Assembly (NCBI GenBank): GCA_964035575.1
Contig: OZ037909.1
Location: 248,001 to 312,000, forward strand
Reading direction: 5' to 3'
Source: Rhynchopus sp. YZ270_cl-10
Taxonomy: Eukaryota; Euglenozoa; Diplonemea; Diplonemida; Diplonemidae
DNA: 64,000 nucleotides
The notes under the pieces were generated by a model, which worked only from the letters and a program-made list of their open reading frames with translations, made no database searches and had not been told where the DNA came from. The position numbers were made by a program, and so were the translations under genes. Shown piece by piece: positions 1 to 10,959 of this stretch; position 1 is the first letter of the stretch; each line of letters opens with the position of its first letter.

Positions 1-430
1 GCCTGTCTGCGGCGTTGTACTTAAGGTGCACGAAGACAGGGTCTGGTGGTAAATTTTGCGTAGTACTGCGACGTGGTACTACGTGGGTCTGGGAACCTGG
101 TACCTGGGTACAGGATATTTGTTGTCAAAGACATCTTCCACCATGCATTGAGGAGGGTAAGACAGTGTTCGCAGTTTCTACCTGATAGCATTACACATTT
201 AACTTCTCCACGGGGGTCTTGGGCCGTTCATTCGGTTATACCTTGACTACCGGAAGATATTCTTGAGGCCTTTTTGGTCTCTAGAATATCCGGTCTTCCC
301 GAACGGAGGCACACTTTGTGTGTTACTACGACCTGGCAATTTCCAGCAGTAGGTTAAGTAATCTTTCTTGTAAATTGTTGAATCATTATCTCCTCAGTGC
401 ATGAATGCCCCACGTGACTGGACACTTTTG
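1..430 (-). repeat. Partial copy of dispersed repeat R1
   Basis: Reverse complement of about 41928-42310, with an extra short GTAC-containing insert near 95-115. It is cut by the window edge. It shares the landmark stretches for the fission-like end at 44280-44600 and the CCTGTC...GACAGG stem region. No convincing protein is read in it. Repeat R1 is described fully at 41885-43005. Confidence 0.75.
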
Positions 431-483
431 TGTTTGTCATGTGGAGCTGTGGTTGCTCTTTCACGACTTTTATCCTTGTATCC

Positions 484-812
484 AGTGTACCCAGTACCCA
501 GTGCCCTGTCACGACTTTTTCCGTGACAAAAAGTTTGGTTTCCTTGACAAAATCCATTTCTGTCACGACTTTTTCCGTGACAAAAAGTTCGGTTTCCTTG
601 ACAAAATCCATTTTTTCATTGACATTTTTTTGTCACTGAATTTTTGGATTTGTCACGAAATCGAATTTTTTTTTGTCAATGAAAAAATCGGTTTGTCACG
701 AAATCGAATTTTGTGTGTCAATGAAAAAATTGGTTTGTCACGAAATCGATTTTTTTTTGTCACGAAATCGAATCTTTCAAAAAAATTCCGTGACAAAATT
801 CCGTGACAAATC
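484..812. repeat. Degenerate direct repeats around TGTCACGAAATCGA
   Basis: About ten imperfect units of roughly 25-60 bp are built from TTTTTCCGTGACAAAAAG, CCTTGACAAAATCCATT and TTTGTCACGAAATCGAATTT. Neighbouring units are partly inverted with respect to one another (TGTCACG / CGTGACA). The open frames across the block are repeat translations, not genes. It lies directly beside the R1 copy at the window start, so it may be subterminal sequence of an element that begins outside the window. Confidence 0.6.
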
Positions 813-1113
813 GGTGTCACGGTAATTTTCGAGGCCGAAATCGAACTTTTCTCAAAAATAAAATAAGACTTTTTTCAACGTTTTTTTCAACAAAAAAATA
901 CCCTGGTGCGGGAAAGCCATCACGGCAGTTTACAATATCACACCTGGACAGTTTTTTACCCCCACTTTTTTTTTCTTCTTTTTTTTGAACAAAAATAGAA
1001 TAGACATTACAAAAGGAATATGAACGAGTCTCGCGAGCACATATCCTGAGGGAGAAGGAGAAGGAGCCACGCCTGGGGGCTGTCTACACAGCTGGGGGCA
1101 TAGCGTAAGGCTC

Positions 1114-1551
1114 TTATGGGACTACTTCATTCGAGAACGCTTTTGGAAGGGGTGCGCCACGGAACGCAGAGTTGCCTGCAAGCAGGATGAGGACCCAGTT
1201 CACGGCAATGAAGCTGCAGGTGCCAGCCGCGCAGACATGTGCAATATCGTTTACATCCCCTGTTGAGTTGTCCTCAAGCACAATCCACGCCTCAGCAAAG
1301 GGCATGAGGTACGCACTCACCATGGCCGCAAACGACACCAACGCAACACACCACTTATGCGCACCCATCGCAAAGGCTACGACGTTCAGGATGCAGACGA
1401 AGAAGGCAAACCACACACCCCACCACTGCGCACGCAGGTCCTTCATGCTTGCGTCGATCTCATCGTGGTACGCTGCAACGCCTGAGAGCAGCACCACCCA
1501 TGTCAGGAAGAGCAGCACGATCACACCGATGTGCAGGGGCTTCATCTGCAT
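1114..1551 (-). CDS. Four-helix membrane protein, copy 1
   Basis: 145 residues with four hydrophobic segments: about 8-29, 43-63, 66-90 and 107-127. The short acidic loop after helix 1 contains YHDEIDAS. The protein is nearly identical to the one at 3113-3553. I do not recognise the family; the size and four-helix topology recall MARVEL- or claudin-like proteins, but no signature motif supports that. The start is placed at the MQMKPLH methionine, because similarity to the second copy ends just upstream of it (AAAAGCTACAATG is shared). The close similarity suggests a recent tandem duplication or gene conversion. Differences cluster at the C-terminal third (GDV versus GAR, VLILLAGNS versus LLILLAGYS, one lysine near the end). 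Confidence 0.8.
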   Translation of the reverse strand: MQMKPLHIGVIVLLFLTWVVLLSGVAAYHDEIDASMKDLRAQWWGVWFAFFVCILNVVAFAMGAHKWCVALVSFAAMVSAYLMPFAEAWIVLEDNSTGDVNDIAHVCAAGTCSFIAVNWVLILLAGNSAFRGAPLPKAFSNEVVP

Positions 1552-3112
1552 TGTAGCTTTTGTGTTTCTTTTTTGAGCAAAAATAAAAAAAAATACAAAC
1601 TCTGCGGGTGTGTGTTGGGGGGAAGACGTTCAGAGGCAAATAAACATATTTTTTTTTGACGAAGGTGATTTCGAAGGACACCCGCTCAGTTCTGCTCCGG
1701 ACAATCCCCACACAGACACAGTCAAAAGCAGAGACTGTCCCTAACCCAGAAAGCCCTCAAGCCTTACCACCTCTTCCCCCAGACCCCCCGGAGCTGAGTC
1801 TTCCCCGATGTGGAAACCATTCGCACACATCACGGGCCTCGAGAGATCTGACAGCCACAGCCTGACAGCCACAGGGACTGAACAGCAACAACGAGAACGG
1901 AAGCTGAAAGGCAAACATCTCTGTAGACACATCCATCCATTGCCTGGCAGATGACCACACGTAGAAGGGAATGGCAGACAAGAAAGAAGGAGAAAAGATT
2001 AGAGACAATAGGACCTCCGGACGGAAGTCGAGATACTCAACCCCTCAAAACAAAAACATCTGGAGCGGCAAAGAAGGGCGTTTCCGTGGAACAAATACAC
2101 TACGATTACGTGTGAGATCGCTCTCTGTGCAGCTGCGCAGCTACGGGATGGGAGTTGATTCTGTTCGTGCCATTTTAGTGGAACAAATACTACTCTGGAA
2201 AGACCGACGCACGCCGTCACAATCAATAGGCAGGCAGGCATCTGGGTATCCTCAGGGCAGGCTAAAAACCTCTCTGGCCAGAGGCAAAACTAACTTCGGG
2301 AAAAGGATGGACTTCATGCACTGCTGCTCGTATTGTCACACCTTGTGGAGTGTGTGAGTGCTTTTTTTTTGAAAACAGTTTTTGGGTAATTCCTAAGCGA
2401 ACATAATACCCAAGGTAGAGGGGTGTCGAGAACTTCAAAAACCCACCACAAACCTCCAGAACACCCCCCCGCTCTCATGGCAAATATCAAGGTTGAATGT
2501 ACAAAAAAAAAGAAAGGGCAAAATAATAAAACGGCGCAAATGAGCGGATTGTGCATCTCCACACTCTCCGTGCAAAGAGGGATGCAGTGATCTCAATAAA
2601 GAGAACAAAAAAAGAAAAGAAAAGAAAAGCTTCTGAGATGAGCCTAAGCCTCTCGTTTGGCCACCTTTATAAAAAAAAAAGTTGACTTGAAATACAAAGC
2701 CCTCTCGTGACAATGTACCTTGGTACAAATGACCGGCTATACCGTGGGGTGGACACGCAACCATGCAGTCCTACATCCATTTTGTGGTTTACATCTGATA
2801 TGTAAAAAATAATAAAAGTTGAAAGATGCTCACGTCTCACGTGCATTCACATCGTTTAAAAGGCCTTTTTTTTTTTCGCTCACAATAGAAAATGGGTATG
2901 AGAGAAGGCTGAAAAAAAAGTGCAGAACCTACCTTAATCTCTACCAAGCCAATGGTGTTTGGGAAAGGTACTGTGTAAAAAAAGTAAAATACAAAAATAT
3001 AAAGTGACATACGTCTTTTCCACACAACATCAAAAATAAATCAGAGCACATTGTAAAATGAAAAACCCCGAAAAACATTCAAAAAAAAAACCCCTTACTT
3101 TTCTCTTCGCCT
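1552..3112. other. Intergenic region with S2/S1 repeat pair
   Basis: AT-rich spacer between the two membrane-protein copies. At about 2630-2745 it holds one S2 motif (CCTAAGCCTCTCGTTTGGCC) followed by one S1 motif (AAATACAAAGCCCTCTCGTG). An open frame of 128 codons on the plus strand at 1971-2357 has an ATG, but its codon use is unlike the real genes here and it matches no family I know, so I do not call it. A local duplication, TGGAACAAATAC at about 2089 and 2180, lies inside that frame. Confidence 0.5.
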
Positions 3113-3553
3113 TTACGGAACTACTTCATTCGAGAATGCCTTCTTGGGAAGGGGTGCGCCACGGAAATCGGAGTATCCTGCAAGCAGGATCAAAAGCCAG
3201 TTGACAGCAATGAAGCTGCAGGTACCAGCAGCGCAGACATGTGCAATATCGTTGCGCGCACCTGTTGAGTTGTCCTCAAGCACAATCCACGCCTCAGCAA
3301 AGGGCATGAGGTACGCACTCACCATGGCCGCAAACGACACCAACGCAACACACCACTTATGCGCACCCATCGCAAAGGCTACGACGTTCAGGATGCAGAC
3401 GAAGAAGGCAAACCACACACCCCACCACTGCGCACGCAGGTCCCTCATGCTTGCGTCGATCTCATCGTGGTACGCTGCAACGCCTGAGAGCAGCACCACC
3501 CATGTCAGGAAGAGCAGCACGATCACACCGATGTGCAGGGGCTTCATCTGCAT
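3113..3553 (-). CDS. Four-helix membrane protein, copy 2
   Basis: 146 residues, a tandem paralogue of the gene at 1114-1551. It has the same four predicted helices and the same acidic loop. Nucleotide identity over the shared coding part is very high, while the 3' flanks differ. An in-frame upstream ATG at 3631 would add a basic leader, but that part has no counterpart in copy 1, so the shared MQMKPLH start is preferred. The C-terminus has one extra lysine (PLPKKAFSNEVVP). Function unknown; probably an integral membrane protein. Confidence 0.8.
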   Translation of the reverse strand: MQMKPLHIGVIVLLFLTWVVLLSGVAAYHDEIDASMRDLRAQWWGVWFAFFVCILNVVAFAMGAHKWCVALVSFAAMVSAYLMPFAEAWIVLEDNSTGARNDIAHVCAAGTCSFIAVNWLLILLAGYSDFRGAPLPKKAFSNEVVP

Positions 3554-3773
3554 TGTAGCTTTTTTCTCTCTCTTTCGTGTAGCCTGATTTTTTATTAAAT
3601 GGGGGGGTTTTTTGGGAGTCTCATCAGTCATTTAAAATACCCCCCCTTTCTTTCGTTTTTTCTTCCCCTCGGTTGAACCGTTTTGGAGAGATCTACACAA
3701 ATGCAAATACAATCGTACAAAAAAGCTGAAAATCTATTTCCAAATACAACACTATAAAAAGGTACAAAGAAAC

Positions 3774-5261
3774 TCACAGTGGTACCGGACATGCCGGGCC
3801 TATGAGTCCCATATTTATCGCAACATCTGCACGGGTGACCCCTGCGAGTTTCATGGTGCGGCCGAGGTTCATGGCCTCGTGGAGGTTCACCTTGCTGCGG
3901 GCACTCCGGCTTTGGTCTGTGAGCGCGGTTTCGTGGAGGAGGTGTTTGCTGTGGGCTTCCTCTTGGAGAAGGGCGGAAACAGAGGAAGAGGTGTTGAGGG
4001 TGTCGTGCAGGGTTTCCTCGAGAGAGGTACGTAGACGGGCACGTGTCACTGCACGGGATACGTAGAGCTGTATGTTGGTGTCCCTGCTGCGGAGGGCCTC
4101 CAGCTGCTGCTCGTATTCTTCGTCCAAAGCCTGCTCGCGTTGCCGCACAGCCATGCGCTGTTCGCGTACCCGTGCAACCCTCGCCACCTCCCGTTCCATG
4201 GCCTGCCGTATCCGCCCCTCCCGCAGTCCTTCCTCCTGCATCAAAAACTGCACATCGTGCTGCTCCTCGCGCAGCTTCTCCGCTTCTCGTTCCAGTGTTC
4301 GCTGCTTCACGGCGTCGAGCTCGACTTCTCGTTGGTGTCTGTGGAGGTGGAGAGGTGGGGGGTGGGAGGAGGGAGGAGGAGGGAGGGAGGGAGGGTTGAG
4401 GCATACCTGCGCACATCAACAGCATGCTTGCTCTCCGCCACAGTGTCGAGGTACTTCTTGTGTGCCGCCTCGCTGCGCTGCTTCTCAAACTGGATCATCC
4501 GTTGCGACTGAGAGAGATAAAAAAAAAATTGATTTAAAATACAGCTCGATTACTTACCCCTTTACAAAGATTCTTTAGTTACGGTTCTCAAGTTATTTGA
4601 GGCCCTCCTTCTTTAGTAATCCTAAGAAGGGAGGGGGAAAACGCAGATGGACACCTTTTTTGAGGTTTTATAAAAATTGTATCCACTCACAAAAAACACC
4701 CCAAAAAAAACATACTCCATTCGGATCGTACTCCGCCATATCCACTCCAAAGGGAAAGGGCAGCTCTGGCTTCCATGCAGTCATACGACCTGCCATCTCG
4801 AGGGACATTGCCCTGAGCGGGGATGGGGGGAGGTTTGTGAACCGGGGGTGCGGCGACTCTGCGACGGGGCTGCGTACTGTGCGGATGGGGCTTTGAGGCT
4901 GGGGCTGTCGCCGCCTGGGGGATGGCGGCGGCGAGTCAGGCCGTGGTTGCAATGCTATGCGCTGTGCTTCGATTGCCTCTGCCTTCCGCCGCTGATGTGC
5001 CCGTAACCGCATCACCGCCTTCTCCCTGCTCCGCACCTCCCGCACACCACCACCAGAAGGTGAGATGTGGGTCAACCCCAAACCCTCCGTCCCCACAGAC
5101 TCCTCCCCATCGTTACTCCCCCCAAAGGTCAAAGACTCTATACGGGCCCGTCCCGGTGAAGACCTCGGCGAGTTTTCATTTATCCGTATCTGTAGATTTG
5201 CCTTCCGTTTAACACCTTCAACAAACATTTGCTCCTTCAGGTTTGACCCGAAGGTGCACAT
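3774..5261 (-). CDS. Coiled-coil protein, three exons
   Basis: Exons are 5261-4716, 4507-4407 and 4338-3774. Phases match across both introns (0, then 2) and donors are GTATGT and GTATGC with CAG acceptors, giving about 403 residues. The N-terminal 180 residues are basic and proline/serine-rich (PPPSPRRR, SPRSSPGRAR). The rest is highly charged coiled coil rich in Arg, Glu and Gln (for example QREQALDEEYEQQLEALRSR). The C-terminus is short and non-charged (INMGLIGPACPVPL). It resembles microtubule- or flagellum-associated coiled-coil proteins in general, but no family signature is visible. The ATG at 5261 is the first in frame; a further 5' exon cannot be excluded. The second intron carries a GGAGGGAGG-rich tract. 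Confidence 0.75.
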
Positions 5262-5811
5262 CAGATAGGAGAGGAAGAGAGGGGTGGAGGGTGCAAAACT
5301 CCTGAGGTTTTATGACGATTTTGTGGAAGGTGCTGGGGGTGGGTGGGTGGGAAAGGGGAGAGTGATGTAGAAAAGAAAAGAAAAAAAATATCGATTTGTC
5401 TTTTTGTTGTAACGCTACCCACCTCATACGCTTTTTTTCAGTTCAGGTTCACATTCATTGGTCATTACGTACAGTGAACTCCCCTAGAGTCGCAGAGACT
5501 CTCTGGTGGTGCTTTATAGAGCGTTACAGCGATTTACAGTAAACACAACAAATAGTGTAACAGAAAAATGAGGCATTCAAGGCATGAGGGTACTCAGTGT
5601 CTTGACACCCCTTTTTTTTTTGCTGAACCTATTAATACAAACCCCAGGTTTACATGGGTTTGAATGGTTTCCTCTGTTGTACCTCGAGCCAAAAGGGTTT
5701 TTTTTTTTGAAATCTAACAAAAAAGAATGGCAGCTGCCATACAGAGCCCAAATTTACAAAAAAAAAAAAAAAAAATAATAAATACAGGGTAGAGGGGCAG
5801 AGAAAGGTGGG
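5262..5811. other. Intergenic spacer
   Basis: AT-rich DNA with homopolymer runs. No coding pattern with the GC-rich third positions seen in real genes. Nothing recognised. Confidence 0.4.
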
Positions 5812-6006
5812 GGGAATAACTATTTATTCAACGCCTTTTAGCGTGGTTTTTTTTTGCGATAACTTCACGCATTTTTTTCCCAGGCGAGTGGTAGTTAATT
5901 TGCCGAGCGAAGCGAGGCAAATTGAATCCACGAGCCTGGGAAAAAAATAAGTGAAGTATCGCAAAAAAATTCGCTAAAAGGCGTTGAATACGTAATTTTA
6001 TTTCAC
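5812..6006. repeat. Foldback element P, copy 1
   Basis: A nearly perfect inverted repeat of about 195 bp. The left arm runs AATAACTATTTATTCAACGCC then TTTTAGCG, TTGCGATAACTTCACGCA and TTTTTTCCCAGGC; the right arm is its inverse. At the centre is a second, tight hairpin with core GCCGAGCGAAGCGAGGC. Further copies at 11620-11811 and 12160-12361 carry paired changes in both arms (CAACGCC...GGCGTTG here, CACCTCC...GGAGGTG there), so arm identity is kept within each copy. In all three cases it directly adjoins an M element. Confidence 0.8.
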
Positions 6007-7084
6007 GTTAAATAAAGTATACGAAAGGATTTGGCACTTTTAGCGTGACTCATTTATTGTGCAATAACTAACGAGTATGTGTCCCTCCGGGTAGCCCTCA
6101 TTACCCTCCTGCCAACGCTACCGGGAATCGTACGTAGCCTACACCGCGTGTACGCATAGCGCGTAGCGTGTGGTCGGGTTCGAAAAGCTGCCTCAACGGT
6201 ACACAAAGCTACATCCCGACCTCTTGCCACCCTCAGTGTCCCGACACCTCGGGTTCTAGCGGGAGGTCGGGAAATGGCTGTCGTGCAAGAGCGAGACATT
6301 CAGAAGATCCCCGCCCACCACAGAATATCATGCCAGCCACCACCTTCCTCACAATGAAGTAAAGGGGGTGGTGTGTCCTTCGCCTTCATAGGTAATGAAG
6401 GAGTCGATTTCTTGTTTCGTGAGTGCAGAGTGCGTTGGACTGTCGTGTCGGTAGCCGTCTGATGTTGCTTCAAGAGACACACGAGCCTCGGAAACTGGTC
6501 TGGTTGCACCCCATACTTGCTCGCCAATATGCTGTTCAGCTTACTGAACGCTGTCCATTACGACGACAATTTGCACGTGAGATCGTCACGGAGATACACT
6601 ATGTACGAAACGAAGTCGGCTTCCGTGGGCATACCGTCAGGCTTGCCAATGAATTCCTTAAACAGCGGTCCCATTCACGGACGTACGGTGTCGACAATGC
6701 CAGTCCTTCAGCAAAACCACTGTGGTGCTTGTACATCTCCTGTCGGAGGACCGTTTGCGTCTTACATCCTTCAGCATGTTGCATGTGTCAAAAAAAAAAT
6801 GGGAAAAGGGCAAAAAAAATTCGAAATTTTCAATTTTTAGGCGGGTGGTGGTGCAGGATGTGCCAAAATTTAGCGTGAAGTTATCGCCAAAAAAAACCCC
6901 TGTTTTAGCGTGAAAAAAACAAAAATAAAATCACGCTCTGAAGGAATTGCAGTGAAAAAAAGTGAAAACGCGTGAAATAAAGTTCAATTAGCGTGGTTTT
7001 TATTTGCGAAAAAAACACGGCGTGAAATTATCATTAAAAAGAATCACGCTAAAAGTGCCAAATCCTTCGTATACTTTATTTAAC
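6007..7084 (-). mobile_element. Terminal-inverted-repeat element M1 with tyrosine-recombinase-like remnant
   Basis: The ends are inverted repeats of about 40 bp beginning GTTAAATAAAGTATACG and continuing AAAGGATTTGGCACTTTTAG. The interior matches M3 (12362-13440) over most of its length. Peptides conserved between M1 and M3 are read on the minus strand. They include ALTKQEIDSFITYE (about 6391-6426) and a KEFIGKPDG segment (about 6643-6670), an arrangement like the core-binding domain of tyrosine recombinases of the Crypton type. The catalytic domain is not visible. The copy is broken and looks non-functional. Family assignment is an inference from short peptides; the presence of inverted ends is atypical for Cryptons. 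Confidence 0.5.
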
Positions 7085-7333
7085 TGTGGAATAAAAAATC
7101 AAAATCCCTCAAAAAAAAAATCTAACGGTAGGTATTAACAAAATAGAAACAAACAAACCTCTTTATTTGTTCGAAGTGGAACACTGCTTTAAAAAAATAC
7201 TCAAAATCTGTATTTTAATCACAAAAAAAAAACCCCCCAAAAACCTCTTTTTGGGGTAAGACGTTTATAAAGATGAACCGCCGCCTCATAAATTCATCTT
7301 TAAAAAAAAAAAGGTCCGCAAAAAACGTTTCTG

Positions 7334-8066
7334 TTAACGCGTCATAAACTCTTTCGTTTCCCTTCTGATGAGCTCTCTGTGGGCGTCTATGTCAAGCATG
7401 ATTTTGGTTTCTTCACAGGAACGTTCGACTTGGATCAACGACTCTCCGGGGATCGAACGCGACGCCGCACGAGCTTGGAAGTCCTCTTGAGCTTGCGCCC
7501 TGACACGCCCTTCGGGCGAACGCTGCACCGCAGTTCGCAGGTCTCCTAGCGTATCGGGTGCGGATGGTGAGCGCTGGCGGAGGGGCGACGCTGCTGGGAC
7601 TGAGATGCGAGAGCGTGGAGGCGATGCTGTGGGGATGCGCAGTGCCTCGTCTGCAGAGGTCTCCTGGAAGGCGTACAGCTGCGCATAGGGGACCAGCTGC
7701 TCGCACGTCTCAAGGTGCCGCCACTGCCTTGCATGATCATCATAGATCTGAAACCGCTCCACTCTAATATGCTGGATCGACTCACCAGGGGGGCGCTGCA
7801 CCGTTGCTGTGTTGGGGGGGTTTGAAAATGGGGGAAATTTTTGAAAAAAATTTGTAGTGTAGCCTCGGTTGCCTCCACTTTCCTAATGGGTTTTTAGATG
7901 GAGGAAAGTCAAAAGAATAGTGTGCGGATATACCTTCGATCTGGTAGAGGCTCTCGGTCTTGGCCTGAAGCTCGCCGAGGCTCGGACGGTGGGGGAAACG
8001 AACCTCAAGGTTCTCCTTGCATCCGTACAGGTCTGCAGCGATGTCGAGGGTGAAGTCTTCGTCCAT
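7334..8066 (-). CDS. Two-exon protein with N-terminal globular domain
   Basis: Exons are 8066-7934 and 7806-7334 (donor GTATAT, acceptor CAG, phase 1 kept), giving 201 residues. The N-terminal part (about 1-95) is an ordered domain with MDEDFTLDIAADLYGCKENL and, across the intron, FQIYDDHARQWRHL then QLVPYAQLYAFQ. This combination recalls a domain I associate with flagellar proteins of protists, from memory only. The central part is proline/serine-rich (SPPRSRI, SPLRQRSPSAP) and the end is helical and charged. Function unknown; a cilium or basal-body role is a guess. The intron lies inside the globular domain, which supports the join because the peptide is continuous across it. Confidence 0.65.
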
Positions 8067-9412
8067 TTTGTTTTTGTTTTAAATCAATGTAATCTTTTTT
8101 ATTGTGTATCAGTAGTCGGCTATCTCCCCTGCCTCTCCCCACCTCTGTTGTGTGTAATGTCTTTTTTGCTAAGTGGAGGGAGATATTACTAAGAGTAAGA
8201 TGGGGGGCGTCATTGGAGAAAAAAGGGGGAGAAAAAAGGGGAGCCATTCTGTTGCAGTTGTATAACGGACGCCCGCCTGCCCCCCATTTTTTTTTTTTTT
8301 TTTGATTTTTTTTAAATTTTTGGTTTTGCGGTTTTTGCTTGCTTTAAATTTGTTTTTTTTGTCATCGGTAACCCTCTGAGGTGGGGGGGAAGTTGTGTAC
8401 CATTTTTTTTTGTCTAAAAGTACCCACCCACCCCCCTGCACCCCCTCTTAAGCAACGACCCGCATCGTGGTGGTTTGTTCAGAACATTTATTTTGTGTGG
8501 TTTCTCTTTGTTTTAAGAAGAGCTCAAGAAACCAAAGAAAAAAAAAAACGCGCCATACCCCAGACCCCTCCCCAATACCCCCGAACCCCGAAGAAACGAA
8601 CCCAGAATAATAAGGAAAACTAAAACAAAACGAAAAAAAAAAAAGGGGGGAGTGGCGGGGGGGAGGCTGGGAAGCACACCTTTTTTTTTCGAACTACGTG
8701 AGGACCACCTGAAGTGTGAAGGGTGGTCTACTTACTTCGTATTTTTTTTTTTTGATAAATTGTTGTAGTGTAGTTGCCTCGGTTGTGTTGTCCACAATTG
8801 TGCAATATCCACTGTCATTTTTGTGTTGAATTGAACAATCATCATCGTCTGACGGGTACTGTACAACAAGTCGCCAGAAGGCTAAAGAATTTCTAAAGGT
8901 ATAGATGCAGATCATCCTAAACCCATAGAAGTTTCTTTTACAAAATATTTTAGTCGCCCCCCACCCCCCCTCATCTTTGCTTCAACATTGCATCGTTCGT
9001 TATTGAAAAATTAACCAAAAAGAACATTTTAAAAGATGCACACAAAGTCTTCACAACAAGAGAACAGATGGTGACAGATGCGTCCACGCCTTTTTTCGCA
9101 TAGTCACCTTGAAAAGAACAACTCTAATCACCTTGAGCACACATCACACCACACATCGATTGATGGCCCTACAAGGAGGCACCGTGCGAGATCCACAAGA
9201 GAGTTTTATTTTTAAAAAAAAATTGCGATCGATACCTTTTCCCACCCCACCCCACATACCCCCCCGATACCACTTCCTTTTTTTTCACACCCCTTTTACA
9301 AAAATACCCCGGGGGAAAGGGGGTGTAAAAAAAAGTATGGTTGCAGAAACATCCCCACACCCTTCGTGGGAGGAGGGGTGGTTTGGCAATAGCAGAAACA
9401 CCATGTGTCTCT
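8067..9412. other. Intergenic region with S5 and S7 repeats
   Basis: AT-rich and homopolymer-rich. At about 8755-8840 there is an S5 repeat (GTAGTTGCCTCGGTTGTGTT), also found at 59100-59155 and partly at 23395-23432. At about 8885-8935 a second motif (GGTATAGATGCAGATCATCC) matches 54838-54880, inside the phosphatidylinositol synthase intron. No gene found. Confidence 0.45.
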
Positions 9413-9876
9413 CTAATGCATGAAACGAGCGTCGTTGTAACCCCAGGTGTGGGTCGACTTCAGTCCGGTGAGGTTGTTGGTGAAGTTGAAGAGGGCGTCG
9501 GGTGCGAGTTCTTCCATCTGTTGAGGGGTGTGTGTAGATGGTTTTTACTGTAAAAACTGTTTGTTACTGTTTGTTTATGTGCTGTACTCTTTGTTTTTGC
9601 TTTTTTTTGTGCGGACAAAATAGTTGACTTGAAATACAAAGCCCTCTCGTGAAAGTGTACCTTGGTGCGGACATAATTTGATAAACTATAAAAGTGTAAG
9701 ATACAAAAACCCTGCATACCAAGATCAGCTGTCTCTCATCTATGCCGAGGTCTGCCCAGCCGTAGATGTCTGGGGAGCTGAACTCGTTCGCCACGGCGTT
9801 GTACTGCATTCTTGTGAAGTATTCTGCGTTGAACGCCTCCTCCCAGCTGATGAGCGATTTCAGAGTTCCCATCAAT
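9413..9876 (-). CDS. Small two-exon protein
   Basis: Exons are 9876-9720 (ATG at 9872) and 9517-9413, donor GTATGC, acceptor CAACAG, phase 0. The product is 85 residues with a GC-rich third position. It is acidic and aromatic-rich (ISWEEAFNAEYFTRMQYN, FNFTNNLTGL, THTWGYNDARFMH). I do not recognise it. The exon starts right after a CTTACAG acceptor, so a 5' intron is likely; an open stretch at about 10240-10016 on the same strand ends in a GTAAGA donor and could be an upstream exon, but its frame does not match. The intron contains an S1 repeat (9622-9668). Confidence 0.55.
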
Positions 9877-10059
9877 CTGTAAGAGGGAGAGGGGGTTTTG
9901 ATAAATGGTTCAGCCCTGCCAGGATTTTTGAGCCTTCAAAAAGTTCTGTCGATGGTCCCAATAAATAAATAAAAATCGCGCAGCTAGGTGTGTAGACAGT
10001 TGTGGGGAATCTTACAGCAGTGCTGTCAATCCTGTTCGCCATCGTCACCGTGCAACTCC

Positions 10060-10705
10060 AGGAGTGAAGGAGCAGGGGGGGGGGGGGAGGTGGTGCAGAA
10101 GCTACACTCAAAAGAAAAGGGAAATAGAGCTCCCGTGTGTCGTAAACCCCGCAGGAAACCCTCGGAGTTGCGGATGCGGGGACAAGACGCGTGATATCGA
10201 TGATGCTGTTGTCTTGGAAGCCTACTGGTCCCACGTGGTTGTTTAGCGAGAATGCCTTCCGTTGCAGTAAGTGCCCGATGGTTTCACTCAGCTTGGGTAT
10301 GGTGGACCATTACAAGGACTTCGCCGCGAAAAATTCGGGTGAAATGAAGCGGCTGTCCCAGAGGATCCAGACACAGCCCGCCTACCCTAGCAGCAATGCT
10401 GTCCAGCTCTCTCGGGTCTAGAAGGAGAACGATACTGTCCAGGAGGAATTGGACATGCTTCCTGCGGTCCCGTCCCTGCAGGTCCGTGAACCCGTCACGG
10501 ACAAGAGGAAGCCTGACGCTTCGGCCTCCCCTCCTAAAAAGCTTAAACTGGTCACAGAGGAGCGGTCGCACACACTGCCCCGCAACGCAGGGGGGCTTAC
10601 TGCGCGTCCGGCAACTGCCAAGAAGGTGTTCGAACCGGGTTACTGGCCTCTCTGCAATCAGGCTGCGGAACAGATTTCGAGGACGGCGAAAAGATTCGGA
10701 TGAAA
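10060..10705 (+). pseudogene. Plus-strand zinc-finger-like ORF remnant
   Basis: A stretch with strongly GC-rich third codon positions reads on the plus strand from about 10191 to 10703 with one in-frame stop. It contains FRCSKCPMVSLSLGMVDHY, resembling a C2H2 finger (two Cys, spaced His), then a basic segment SPPKKLKLVTEE like a nuclear localisation signal. The orientation is opposite to all solid genes of the window. It may be a decayed host gene or an element protein; I cannot tell. A minus-strand reading of the first 180 bp is also partly open, so strand assignment of 10060-10240 is uncertain. Confidence 0.4.
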
Positions 10706-10959
10706 GTCGTGTCTGTACTGGGTGCAGGGCAGAAATTCTGATTCACGCGTTGCTTGTGTATTTTATGTGTTTTTTTTGACTTTTTAGATTTATGGCCATC
10801 AGTGGCATGCTTTTTTCTAAATCACGATCGCGATCGGGATTTTGGAATAAAAAAAAAAAAAAAAAAAAAAACCTGCAGTTGTGCAAATTAGTACATGTGA
10901 GTTTGGTATTTTTTCAGAAGTGGTGCCCACCACGTTCCGCAAGGAGCCCGATCTGTCAA

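Noticed and set aside
1971-2357. 128-codon plus-strand frame
   Set aside because: Starts with ATG, but codon use is not that of the real genes, and an internal short duplication suggests non-coding sequence.
10016-10240. Upstream exon for the small gene at 9413-9876
   Set aside because: It has a GTAAGA donor and a decent minus-strand frame, but the phase does not match the next exon, so I did not join it.
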